DNA from: Clostridia bacterium | GTDB lineage: Bacteria > Bacillota > Clostridia > Peptostreptococcales > Anaerovoracaceae | NCBI GenBank assembly: GCA_024689865.1 | Contig: JAILDA010000021.1 | Coordinates: 1-41,896 of the forward strand | Direction: 5' to 3' | Length of the DNA stretch: 41,896 nt | In this document: piece after piece, positions 8,204 to 16,402 of the stretch | Numbering within the stretch: position 1 is the first letter of the stretch | Layout: every line of letters starts with the position of its first letter | Notes under the pieces: model-generated | What the model was told of the DNA's origin: nothing | The model's input: the letters and a program-made list of their open reading frames with translations, nothing else | Databases searched by the model: none | Made by a program: the position numbers and the translations under genes

Positions 8204-11077
8204 CAGATCCAGCATCTCCATGTCCTTAAACTCTGCCAGCTGAGACTCCTGTCCTACTACGGCTACTCTGCCGTTTTCGGCCATGGTGTCCGCTATCTTT
8301 GCGCACCAGAGCAGTTTGCCATAGTCCGTTGCCAGCATCTGAGTCCTTGCTTTCTTGAACATGTCGAAAGTAATGCCTGACATGAAGAACTGATCCGCCT
8401 GCGCGCCTCTCTGTTCCGGAGAGAGCAGCGGCTCCGTAGCCGCGATCGAAGCGATTATGAAGTTATCCAGCGGAACCTTTGCCTCGCAGAGCTTCCTCAG
8501 GTGGTCGCCAAGCTGCTTGTTGATGTCTATGGATCTTGCCGGGGTAGGATCGCGGAAGGAATAGGTGCTTACGTAGCCCCTGGCATTGGCGCGGAATCCT
8601 GTTCCGTATGCTCCGCCCTGAACGCGCACCTGGTTCCACAGGAAGTCGTAGGAAAGGATGTTGCTCGCGACTCCCAGGCTTCCGTCGTACGCGCCGTCCT
8701 CTGCGGAAAGCTTGTAGGACTGCGCGCTGAAACCTGTCAGCGACGGTATCCTTATTCCTGCCTTGGCCGGCAGACCGGACTTGTATTCCGCTTCGACTCC
8801 CGCGCAGGTACCGACCGGCAGGGAGTTTATAAGGTCTCCCAGCGGAATGTATTCCGTGGCGGTCTCGCTTGCTATCAGCCTGCTCCTGCAGCACGCGTCC
8901 TTAAGGCTGCCCGCCAGAAGCGCGGAGTAAGCCTCGAATCGTTCGTCGAAGTTCTCCACCAGTTCGTGGAGCCTCTTGACGAAGGAGTATCCGCCTATGG
9001 CGTCCAGAGCTGCCGCAGCGGAAGAATATCCGGAAGAGGCTACGGTCACCGCGTAAGCGATACCCATGCCGACCAGAGCCTGTCTGGCTCCCATGTCGGA
9101 CTGCACCATTATGTTCTTTATCTTTTCCTTATCGCTGAAGTCCGTGGTAAGGAGGATCTCCTTTATAAGGTCTTCGGCTATCTCAAGGTTCTCTTCCAGC
9201 ACGCTTGCGCTTACGGTAAAGTTGGGCATGGCCGCGCCTGTGCCGCCTATCCTCTCGAACGCGTTGAGCTTAAACGTAAGGGCTCCCAGATAAGTCTTTA
9301 TGTCCCTTGCAAGCTCGGCGCTGGTATGGTCCGCGGTGGGAAGCTCTCCCAGGAGTCTGGACAGACCGCTGAGGTCCGCCAGTTCCTCCAGGCTCTTGTC
9401 AGCCAGCGAGAAGTACAGGTTGATGTTAACTATTCCGCGGCTCGGCACCGGATGGTACATTACCGCAACGCCGTTCTCGTCCTTAAGTTCGGTCTTGTCC
9501 CACTGGGGATCTTCGGAGACCTCGGACAGCGGCAGCTTGGGCAGTGTGGCCTTAGCCTCCGGGCTGTCCTCTGTCTGCTGCCACTTAAGCAGCGACTCGT
9601 TCATCTTTTTGTTTGCCGCAAAGTCCTCCTCGGTCCAGGAAGCACGTATGACCTCGAGCCTCTGCCTTTCGGCTTCGTCCTTTTCGTCCGCGGCGGTGTA
9701 GGAAGCGTTTGCGTGCAGCTTGCACATATTCTCGTCGCTCATCAGCTCCTTAAGCAGCGCTTCGTAATAGCCTGTGCCCTGCTTTTCCTTCAGCGAAGCG
9801 TAGAGACCGTCCACTGCCAGGAAAGCCATGGGATCTCCGCCGTGCAGCCATGTTATGAAGGACTTTATGCACCTTATAAGGCCTGCAGGCTCCTGCGGGG
9901 ACTTGAAGCTGAACTCGCTGCGGTTGAGCGCGGCGGTTATCTCCCTGGAGTCTATGCCCTCTTCCGCAAGCTTAAAGCAGGTGTCCTGGGCAAGCTTCCA
10001 CAGCTCGTCCTCCTTGCCGTCCTTTATGTTCTTGAACTGCATCATGAACGATGCCTGCGGAATGTCGTCCAGTGTGTCCACGCTCAGGTCCTGAGCAAGG
10101 CCGGAATCCAGGACTGCCTTCTTCAGCGGGGAATCGTTGGTACCGGTAAGCACGCTGAAGAGTATCTCCGCGGCTATCATCTTTTCCAGTTCTCCGGGGC
10201 CGGCGAATATCTTACCTGCCACCAGTCTGCCCTTATTCTCCGCGCTCTCTTCCTTTGCCAGAGCGTAGTCTACGGTCTTCTCGAAAGCTCCGGGGACCTG
10301 AAGCTCGAAGGTCGGAAGATCCTCCAGCTTCCCGTGCCTTGAAAGGTAGGAATCTATCATCTCCAAGGTCTTTTCCAGAGGAACGTCGCCGTCAAGGAAC
10401 ACCTTGGCGTTGGACGGATGATAGAACCTCTTGTAAGTCCTGATGAATTCTTCGTAGGTAAGATCGGTTATGACCGCCGGGTCTCCGCCGGAGTTTACGC
10501 CGTAGCAGTTGTCCGGATAGAGCACTGTAAGCATCTCTTCGGAAAGGAAACCGTCCGCGTCGGACAGAGCGCCTTTCATCTCGTTGAATACGACGCCCTT
10601 GTAGGACAGCCTGCCGTCCTCGTCCTGCTCTATGTGCCAGCCCTCCTGGTAGAGGATGTTGGGATCCTTAAGGATGCGCGGAGCGAACACCGCGTCCAGA
10701 TACACACTGGTAAGGTTAAGGAAATCCCTTTCGTTGCGGCTGGACACCGGGTACATGGTCTTATCCTGGAAGGTCATGGCGTTCAGGAAGGTGTTCATGG
10801 ATCCCTTGATCAGATCCACGAAAGGCTCCTTTACCGGATACTTGTCCGATCCGCAGAGCACGGAGTGCTCCAGTATGTGGAATACGCCGGTGCTGTTTTC
10901 CGGCAGCGTCTTAAATCCTATGGAAAAGAGCTTGTTCACGTCCTTGTTGTCCACCCAGGCAAGCTGCGCGCCGCTTATGTCGTGGACCATCTCCACAAGC
11001 CTTCCGTCTATCTCTTTTTCTTCTCTGATACGGGTAACCGTAAATCCGTTAAGTTTGCTTCCGACCTTGAGTTCCAT
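8201..11077 (-). CDS. M16C insulinase-family metalloprotease (presequence protease-like)
   Basis: A 958-aa zinc peptidase of the PreP/insulinase class, which degrades short unfolded peptides inside a closed chamber. The inverted zinc motif HILEH lies at residues 67-71, with the third ligand in the downstream NEMKGA (Glu166). The tetradomain length and the C-terminal sequences (VRVQGGAYGTGF and FRDPTP, where the substrate-binding Arg/Tyr of the inactive half lie) match the M16C subfamily. No signal peptide is present, so it should act in the cytoplasm. An AGGAGG site fixes the start. Upstream after 35 bp is the speE-like membrane protein; downstream is a MATE gene after 100 bp. Confidence 0.92.
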   Translation of the reverse strand: MELKVGSKLNGFTVTRIREEKEIDGRLVEMVHDISGAQLAWVDNKDVNKLFSIGFKTLPENSTGVFHILEHSVLCGSDKYPVKEPFVDLIKGSMNTFLNAMTFQDKTMYPVSSRNERDFLNLTSVYLDAVFAPRILKDPNILYQEGWHIEQDEDGRLSYKGVVFNEMKGALSDADGFLSEEMLTVLYPDNCYGVNSGGDPAVITDLTYEEFIRTYKRFYHPSNAKVFLDGDVPLEKTLEMIDSYLSRHGKLEDLPTFELQVPGAFEKTVDYALAKEESAENKGRLVAGKIFAGPGELEKMIAAEILFSVLTGTNDSPLKKAVLDSGLAQDLSVDTLDDIPQASFMMQFKNIKDGKEDELWKLAQDTCFKLAEEGIDSREITAALNRSEFSFKSPQEPAGLIRCIKSFITWLHGGDPMAFLAVDGLYASLKEKQGTGYYEALLKELMSDENMCKLHANASYTAADEKDEAERQRLEVIRASWTEEDFAANKKMNESLLKWQQTEDSPEAKATLPKLPLSEVSEDPQWDKTELKDENGVAVMYHPVPSRGIVNINLYFSLADKSLEELADLSGLSRLLGELPTADHTSAELARDIKTYLGALTFKLNAFERIGGTGAAMPNFTVSASVLEENLEIAEDLIKEILLTTDFSDKEKIKNIMVQSDMGARQALVGMGIAYAVTVASSGYSSAAAALDAIGGYSFVKRLHELVENFDERFEAYSALLAGSLKDACCRSRLIASETATEYIPLGDLINSLPVGTCAGVEAEYKSGLPAKAGIRIPSLTGFSAQSYKLSAEDGAYDGSLGVASNILSYDFLWNQVRVQGGAYGTGFRANARGYVSTYSFRDPTPARSIDINKQLGDHLRKLCEAKVPLDNFIIASIAATEPLLSPEQRGAQADQFFMSGITFDMFKKARTQMLATDYGKLLWCAKIADTMAENGRVAVVGQESQLAEFKDMEMLDL

Positions 11078-11112
11078 CGTATCCTCCTGTCTTGTTTATC
11101 TGCTGAACGCGC

Positions 11113-12738
11113 TTACTGCAGCGCGTCTATTACGCCTTTAATTCCTTTTTCGTTATATATGTCTTTAAAATACGCTACTTCGTCGTAGATTATTCCGTCT
11201 ATGGCCTGCATGGAAAGAAGCTCCACCGGTGCCTTGTCGTCCGTCATTACGCGGTCCCCGGGAACGTAGCGCGCCATGCCTTTATACACCGTGTCCGACA
11301 TCAGGAAAACGTCGTGATCCATGGTGTTGCTCCTTATGATCAGAGGCCCGTAACCTGCCTTGAACACGTCCATCATGTCCTTATTGTTGGACGCGAACAG
11401 TTCCCTGTTGCTGCTGTAGGTTACGTCTATCGTATAGACTTCGGAGAACAGAGTGCTTATCGTGTCCGCAAGGTAGCTGTTTATGGTGTTCTCCCCTTTG
11501 CCTCGCATACTCATGTTCACCACCAGCACTCCGTCTTCCTTAAGATGGTCCTTTACCAGAGAAAAGAACTCCTTGGACGACATCTGGAAAGGCACGGTTA
11601 TGTCCTGGTACGCGTCCACCATTATCACGTTGTACTTTTCCTCCGAAGCGTTAAGATATGCCCTGCCGTCGTAGGTGTAGACGTTTACGTCTTCGGGTAA
11701 GGCGAAGTACTCTCTGGCAAGATCGGTGATGCTCTGGTCTATCTCCACCGCATCAATCTTGTTTATCCCGAAATGCTTCCGGCACTGCGTCGCGAAGGTG
11801 CCGCTGCCGTTGCCCAGCACCAGGATGGAGAAGTCTTCCTTTTTCTCCGTGTCGTACACGCCGGCCATTACAGGCGCCGCCATGGCGTAGTCGTAGTACA
11901 TTCCCGTAAGTCCGCCGTCCTTCTGATAGACGGACTGCACGCCGAACAGCACGTTGGTGGAAAGGATGACGCTCTTGTCATCCTCGCGGACCTGAAGGTA
12001 GTTGTAGATGGACTCGCCTTCATAGGTAAGATCCTTCTCCCAGAAAGCGAAGTTCCCGGACCAGCCGAAAACGCAGCAGACCACGAACAGTATAATGCCT
12101 ACTGCTGTCCTTACCGGAGACACTTTCGAAGAGATGAAGTAGATGACACACAGCGCAAGAAGTATGCCTGCAAAGATCAGGAACGTGACTGCCGTTCCTA
12201 CGCTGGGTATGGTAACGAAGGTAGGCAGGAACGTGCCGATTATGCTGCCCACGGTGTTGCAGGCGCCAAGCCTTCCCACCACCTTGCCGCTGTCGGAAAG
12301 GCTTCCTATGGTATAGGCCGCAAGGCTGGGAGTTACGGTCCCCAGAAGGAACAGCGGGAACACGAACACCACCATGGCGCTTACGAACGCCGCAATTACA
12401 AGAAAGTTGGAGTTTACGGTAAAGATGACGAGCCCGGAGATACCGATGATGATGTATTTGCCCACCACAGGGATGGCAGCTATCCATATCGCTGCCACAA
12501 GCATGCGCCTGTAGAGCTTGTCCGGGTTGGGATCTTTGTCGGCCGAACGGCCTCCGTAGATGTTGCCCAGTGCCATGGCTATCATTACCGTGCCGATGAT
12601 TATCGTGTAAACGATCTGGGACGAACTGAAATACGGCGCCAGAAGCCTGCTCGCGGCAAGCTCCACCGCCATTACGGACATACCTGCGAAGAATTCCGTC
12701 AGGTACAGGTACAGTTTGTTGCTCAGTATCTTACGCAT
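11113..12738 (-). CDS. Membrane protein with C-terminal spermidine-synthase-like domain
   Basis: A 541-aa fusion. The first about 230 residues contain roughly seven hydrophobic segments, including VELAASRLLAPYF and GRSADKDPNPDKLYRR, typical of 'MFS/spermidine synthase' fused proteins. The C-terminal half is a Rossmann methyltransferase-like domain with the nucleotide loop LVLGNGSGTFA, the acidic VEIDQSI and the catalytic-loop counterpart VDAYQD. In true spermidine synthases the loop is GGGDGG and polyamine-binding acidic residues follow. Here they are only partly retained, so aminopropyl transfer is doubtful. The start codon follows an A-rich leader (AATTAAACAATAAAAC) without a Shine-Dalgarno. 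A structured element with long inverted ends lies immediately upstream. Function unknown. Confidence 0.8.
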   Translation of the reverse strand: MRKILSNKLYLYLTEFFAGMSVMAVELAASRLLAPYFSSSQIVYTIIIGTVMIAMALGNIYGGRSADKDPNPDKLYRRMLVAAIWIAAIPVVGKYIIIGISGLVIFTVNSNFLVIAAFVSAMVVFVFPLFLLGTVTPSLAAYTIGSLSDSGKVVGRLGACNTVGSIIGTFLPTFVTIPSVGTAVTFLIFAGILLALCVIYFISSKVSPVRTAVGIILFVVCCVFGWSGNFAFWEKDLTYEGESIYNYLQVREDDKSVILSTNVLFGVQSVYQKDGGLTGMYYDYAMAAPVMAGVYDTEKKEDFSILVLGNGSGTFATQCRKHFGINKIDAVEIDQSITDLAREYFALPEDVNVYTYDGRAYLNASEEKYNVIMVDAYQDITVPFQMSSKEFFSLVKDHLKEDGVLVVNMSMRGKGENTINSYLADTISTLFSEVYTIDVTYSSNRELFASNNKDMMDVFKAGYGPLIIRSNTMDHDVFLMSDTVYKGMARYVPGDRVMTDDKAPVELLSMQAIDGIIYDEVAYFKDIYNEKGIKGVIDALQ

Positions 12739-12758
12739 ATCGGTTTTATTGTTTAATT

Positions 12759-12910
12759 GCGTCCCGGTCGGTACTTATCCGCCGGACACGCCTCCCGGCT
12801 TGGCGGGGGCCCTCCCAGCGGTACTAAGCTCCGTCTGCGCATGGATGCTTGCCGGTCGCTAAGGACCGGGTTCCCCGACAGTCCTTCGGATAAGCACACG
12901 ACCGGGCCGC
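12759..12910. other. 150-bp element with near-inverted ends (structured RNA or MITE-like)
   Basis: The two ends are inverted copies over about 30 bases: GCGtCCCGGTCG-gta-CTTATCCGccGGAC on the left and, on the other strand, GCGgCCCGGTCG-tgtg-CTTATCCGaaGGAC. Two perfect 8-bp helices (12763-12770 with 12899-12906; 12774-12781 with 12887-12894) would be separated by a small internal loop. Inside are further hairpins, for example CGGG-GAA-CCCG, and CCGGTC with GACCGG. It fills almost the whole gap between the yfcE-like stop and the speE-like start. I do not recognise a known riboswitch, 6S, SRP or T-box signature. There is no T-tract and no clear target-site duplication. Confidence 0.55.
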
Positions 12911-12922
12911 ATCATCAACAGA

Positions 12923-13468
12923 TCAAAGTTGCCGGCTCATATAAACGCTGCCGTCCGCAAGCCTGTGCCATTCCAGAAGGCCGTTCTCCATGGTCATGTA
13001 GCTGTGCGCTGAGCCGCCCTTGGGTATCGAGACAGAGCCTGGATTGCAGTAGAGGTAACCGTTGTGGTCCTCGCATGCAGGCACGTGAGTGTGACCGTGC
13101 AGAAGGACGTCTATTCCGGACAGCGGCGGAAGATGCCCGGTGTTGTAGTGGTCGCCGTGAGTGGCGAATATGAGTTTTCCGCAGTCCACTATCTGCATGT
13201 ATTCCGCAAGTATGGGAAATTCCAGCACACACTGGTCCACCTCCGCGTCGCAGTTGCCGCGCACGCAGAGGATCTTATCTTTGTAGGCGTTGAGCATCTC
13301 GAACACCTGCATCGGGCCGTATAACTCCGGCAGCGCGTTGCGGGGACCGTGGTAGAGTATGTCCCCCAGAAGCAGTATCTGATCCGCCTTTTCGGTCTCA
13401 GTACGATCCAGAAACTGCCTTGTATATTCAGCGGATCCGTGAAGATCCGAACCTATTATCCATCTCAT
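12923..13468 (-). CDS. yfcE: YfcE/MJ0936-type metallophosphoesterase
   Basis: A 181-aa cytoplasmic phosphodiesterase of the calcineurin-like superfamily. All metal-binding motifs appear in order: SDLHG, GDILYHG, GNCD, ATHGDHY and LLHGHTHVP, followed by the conserved CNPGSVSIPKGG. Family members hydrolyse phosphodiester model substrates with Mn2+; the physiological substrate is unknown. Length is normal for YfcE. The ATG at 13468 is preceded by an A/T-rich leader (CAATTAAACTAAACAC) without a ribosome site, like the next gene downstream. It lies 44 bp after the flavin reductase gene and directly before the inverted-end element. Confidence 0.9.
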   Translation of the reverse strand: MRWIIGSDLHGSAEYTRQFLDRTETEKADQILLLGDILYHGPRNALPELYGPMQVFEMLNAYKDKILCVRGNCDAEVDQCVLEFPILAEYMQIVDCGKLIFATHGDHYNTGHLPPLSGIDVLLHGHTHVPACEDHNGYLYCNPGSVSIPKGGSAHSYMTMENGLLEWHRLADGSVYMSRQL

Positions 13469-13512
13469 GTGTTTAGTTTAATTGAACGATTACGAAGCCG
13501 CGTCCGGGCACG

Positions 13513-14199
13513 TCAGCCTCTGTCGAATTTTTCTTTGCCCTGTTTTCTTATAAGGTGCTTTGCGCGCTGCTGCGCGGAGATCTTCTTTGCGGTGGAAGGC
13601 TTCATTACGGAAAAGCCCATACGCCCTATGCGCTCCCTGGGCGCCGCGTAGTAACTGCCGTGGATAAGACTTACAAGACCAAGCTTTTCCATGGCTATGC
13701 GGCCCTCGCCGGTAATTGCGGACTCGTCCACGCGGACGTTTACTATGTCCGCTAGGAACATGTCGTGAGAGCCAAGGGACTTTACCTCGAACACCTTGCA
13801 TTCCAGCTGCACCGGGCTCTCCTTTATGGCCGGACACGAGACTTTTTCGGCCGGCTCCGGTGTAAGCGTAAACTCCAGAGAACCGTCCGGACCGCTCTTA
13901 AGGCTGTGCTTTCCGAACTTTGCCTCCTTGCTTCCGCTTACGCAGCCGCACCAGTCCATGGCAGCAGCCAGAGTCTCCGGAACAAGATTTATCACAAATT
14001 CACCGCTCTCCTTGACTATGTCGTGCGAATGCCTTCTGGGCGTTATGCTTACATATGTACGTGGAGGATCGGAGTTGACGATACCTGTCCAGGCTATGGT
14101 TATTATGTTGTCCGTGCCCTTTTCCGTGCTTCCGCAACTTACCATTACGGCAGGCAGCGGCGCAAGCATGGAGGAAGGCGCAAACGATCTTTTAGACAT
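13513..14199 (-). CDS. Flavin reductase-like (FMN-binding) protein
   Basis: A 228-aa protein of the flavin reductase-like, FMN-binding split-barrel family. Recognisable features are the N-terminal MLAPLPAVMVSCG, the ITIAWTGIVNSDPPRTYVSI stretch that binds the flavin phosphate, and RHSHDIVKESGEFVINL. These proteins bind FMN and reduce it, or pass electrons to a partner; the partner cannot be identified here. The C-terminal tail is basic (RAKHLIRKQGKEKFDRG). The gene sits 30 bp behind the CLC gene and 44 bp before yfcE in the same direction. It has only a weak GAAAGG ribosome site. Confidence 0.85.
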   Translation of the reverse strand: MSKRSFAPSSMLAPLPAVMVSCGSTEKGTDNIITIAWTGIVNSDPPRTYVSITPRRHSHDIVKESGEFVINLVPETLAAAMDWCGCVSGSKEAKFGKHSLKSGPDGSLEFTLTPEPAEKVSCPAIKESPVQLECKVFEVKSLGSHDMFLADIVNVRVDESAITGEGRIAMEKLGLVSLIHGSYYAAPRERIGRMGFSVMKPSTAKKISAQQRAKHLIRKQGKEKFDRG

Positions 14200-14229
14200 A
14201 ACGTCGGCCTTTCGTTTCTTACTGCCGGA

Positions 14230-15486
14230 TCAATGTGTCTTCCGGTCTATGATGCCCGGATCGTATTTGGAAAAACGTATCATCTGGGAAGACCAGATGC
14301 CGAAATACCCGGAAAAAAGATACGTTACGGCTACTACCAGAAGGAACAGCGTTCCCGCTCCGAATCCGAACATCTCGAAGGCTATCATCAGCGCCGTTAC
14401 GGGACAGTTGGTGACTCCGCAGAATACCGCAGCCGCGCCCAGAGCGGAGCAAAGCGGCGAAGGCAGTCCGCAGACCTGCGCGAACAGATTCCCGAAAGCG
14501 GCTCCCGTAAACAGCGACGGAACTATCTCTCCGCCCTGAAAGCCCCCGCCTAAAGTAACGGCGGTAAGGACGATCTTGATAAGGAAAGCCGCCGGGAAGA
14601 TCTTAAACCCAGGGTCCGAGATGCACTGCTCTATTACGGCAGCTCCGGAACCATTGTACATGCGCGTGCCAATAGCCAGCGTAGCAGCTATGACTACCGC
14701 GGCGGATACAACGATGCGAAGGCAGTCGTTCTTTAAATACTGTTTTTCCAGATGTGCCGTCTTGTGCATCACCCAGCAGAACAGCGCGCTTACCGCGGAG
14801 CAGCATATCGCCAGCAGTATTACCATAAGAATGGTCCTGATGTCGATCTCCGGGACCGCGGCCAGCGTCAGGTCGGCTTCGGAAAGGCCGAACACCTTCT
14901 CCGCCACAAGATGCGCCGTGAGAGCGGAGAACATGCAGGGGGCCAGAGCGGAATGGTACATTACGCCTACGGTGCTTATCTCCATCGACATTATGGTAGC
15001 CGCCAGAGGCGTTCCGAAAAGCGCGGAGAACGCCGCGGACATTCCGCACATTATCGTTCTTCTGCAATCTTCTTCTTTGAATCGCAGAAGATTTCCGAGG
15101 GTGCAGCCCAGGCTTCCGCCTATCTGAAGCGCCGCGCCCTCCCTGCCTGCGGAACCTCCGGTAAGATGCGTAAGAACGGTCCCAACGAAAATGTGCGGCG
15201 CCATCTTACACGGAAGACGGCAGCCCTCCCTTACGCTTTCGATGACGAGGTTGGTACCGCGGACTTCTTTTATCTTAAGCAGCCTCTGCCATCCTACGAT
15301 CGCAAGTCCGGCCGGGATCATGCAGAAAAGCAACCAGGGGTATTCGGAGAAGGCATTGCTTCCCCACCCTATAAGCTTTCCGAATATGCTCGCGGCGCAT
15401 CCGACCACAAGACCGCAGAGTATGCCGAAGAAGATCCATTTAAGTATCGATGCGGCTATTTTTTTTATTTCAGAATTATCTTTCAT
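14230..15486 (-). CDS. CLC-family anion transporter, resembling fluoride/proton antiporters
   Basis: A 418-aa CLC-fold membrane protein. The gating-glutamate motif reads GREGAALQIGG, and the third ion-binding segment GGGFQGGEIVPSLFTGA. The usual first motif GSGIP, whose serine coordinates chloride, is not found; the equivalent stretch is GTNLVIESV. From what is known of the family, loss of GSGIP together with G-x-NL-type and F-x-GGE-type motifs is characteristic of the CLC(F) fluoride/H+ antiporter branch, so fluoride export is more likely than chloride transport. This is an inference. No fluoride riboswitch is visible in the 35-bp gap upstream. It follows an FNT channel gene and precedes a flavin reductase gene. 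Confidence 0.85.
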   Translation of the reverse strand: MKDNSEIKKIAASILKWIFFGILCGLVVGCAASIFGKLIGWGSNAFSEYPWLLFCMIPAGLAIVGWQRLLKIKEVRGTNLVIESVREGCRLPCKMAPHIFVGTVLTHLTGGSAGREGAALQIGGSLGCTLGNLLRFKEEDCRRTIMCGMSAAFSALFGTPLAATIMSMEISTVGVMYHSALAPCMFSALTAHLVAEKVFGLSEADLTLAAVPEIDIRTILMVILLAICCSAVSALFCWVMHKTAHLEKQYLKNDCLRIVVSAAVVIAATLAIGTRMYNGSGAAVIEQCISDPGFKIFPAAFLIKIVLTAVTLGGGFQGGEIVPSLFTGAAFGNLFAQVCGLPSPLCSALGAAAVFCGVTNCPVTALMIAFEMFGFGAGTLFLLVVAVTYLFSGYFGIWSSQMIRFSKYDPGIIDRKTH

Positions 15487-15497
15487 TTACTGAAAGG

Positions 15498-15517
15498 ATC
15501 CGTCCCGAAAGACGGAT
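15498..15517 (-). terminator. Hairpin between FNT and CLC genes (weak terminator or attenuator)
   Basis: ATCCGTC and GACGGAT form a perfect 7-bp stem around a six-base loop, followed on the minus strand by CCTTTC. The T-tract is too poor for a confident terminator. The hairpin also covers the only possible ribosome-binding region of the CLC gene. Confidence 0.35.
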
Positions 15518-15521
15518 ATTA

Positions 15522-16352
15522 TTACTTGTCTTCCTTCTTCTTACCGAGGTATATCGCTCCGTAGAGTATGCCTACGAAGACTCCGCCGCCTATGATGTTG
15601 CCGATGGTGACGGGAAGAAGATTGGCACCGAAGAATCCGCCGAGCGTAAGCGCGGAGGTGTTGACTCCCGCAGCGGCAGCGGCCTGTGCGTAGGCCGGAA
15701 TGCCGTTGGCAAACAGTCCTGCGCTGATGTAATACATGTTAGCGACGCTGTGTTCGAATCCGCAGAGTACGAACATCATGATCGGGAAGAATATTCCTAT
15801 GATCTTTCCGGCTACATCCTTGGCCGCGAAGGAGATCCATACGGCTATGCATACCAGGAAATTGCACATGATGCCCTTAAGAAGAGCGTCGCCGAAAGGC
15901 ATGCTGCACTTAGCGACAGCGGTGGATATGACCGATACCGCCATGCCGTTGCCGAACAGGCTGAACTGATGTCCGAAAGCGCAGAAAGCAGCCACAAGGC
16001 ATCCGCCGATAAGGTTTCCTATGTATACGAACACCCAGTTCTTGAGCATTCCGCCCACCTTTATCTCCTTCTGGAGCAGGGGCAGAGTAAGCAGGCAGTT
16101 TCCGGTAAACAGTTCGCTCCCTGCGAGCAGTACCATAGCAAGTCCGCCCGGGAATACGCAAGCTCCCACGAGCTTGGCTACGGACGCGGCACTGATGGAT
16201 ACGGAAGCCGTGGTGGAGGCAACTCCGCCTACAGCAATGAAAGCGCCCGCGAGAATGCCCAGGAATATCATCTTCCATATGGGTGTGTTGACCTTGCCTT
16301 TTCCGATGTTGATGTAGTTCTTTGCTACTTCAGCCGGTGAAAACAGATTCAT
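15522..16352 (-). CDS. Formate/nitrite transporter family channel
   Basis: A 276-aa FNT-family pentameric membrane channel for small monovalent anions of weak acids (formate, nitrite, lactate, hydrosulfide). It has about six membrane segments and a typical N-terminus, MNLFSPAEVAKNYINIGKGK. The conserved segments LLAGSELFTGN and LVCIAVWISFAAKD, and the FCGFEHSVANMYY-type stretch (here LCGFEHSVANMYYI) containing the central histidine, are clear. Length is normal. An AGGAGG site lies eight bases before the ATG. It follows cardiolipin synthase after 50 bp and precedes the CLC gene after 35 bp, giving two neighbouring anion pathways. No focA/pflB-type formate metabolism genes are nearby, so the substrate is open. 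Confidence 0.93.
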   Translation of the reverse strand: MNLFSPAEVAKNYINIGKGKVNTPIWKMIFLGILAGAFIAVGGVASTTASVSISAASVAKLVGACVFPGGLAMVLLAGSELFTGNCLLTLPLLQKEIKVGGMLKNWVFVYIGNLIGGCLVAAFCAFGHQFSLFGNGMAVSVISTAVAKCSMPFGDALLKGIMCNFLVCIAVWISFAAKDVAGKIIGIFFPIMMFVLCGFEHSVANMYYISAGLFANGIPAYAQAAAAAGVNTSALTLGGFFGANLLPVTIGNIIGGGVFVGILYGAIYLGKKKEDK

Positions 16353-16402
16353 AATGGTTTCCTCCTAATTCTGAAAACGATTAATAATGCGGAATAATAC
16401 TA

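Noticed and set aside
8501-10342. 613-aa plus-strand ORF opposite the M16 protease
   Set aside because: Antisense shadow of a gene with intact catalytic motifs.
12757-13173. 138-aa plus-strand ORF over the inverted-end element
   Set aside because: Composition follows the GC-rich stems and it continues antisense into the yfcE-like gene.
15487-15521. Fluoride riboswitch before the CLC gene
   Set aside because: The gap is 35 bp and none of the conserved riboswitch sequence is present.
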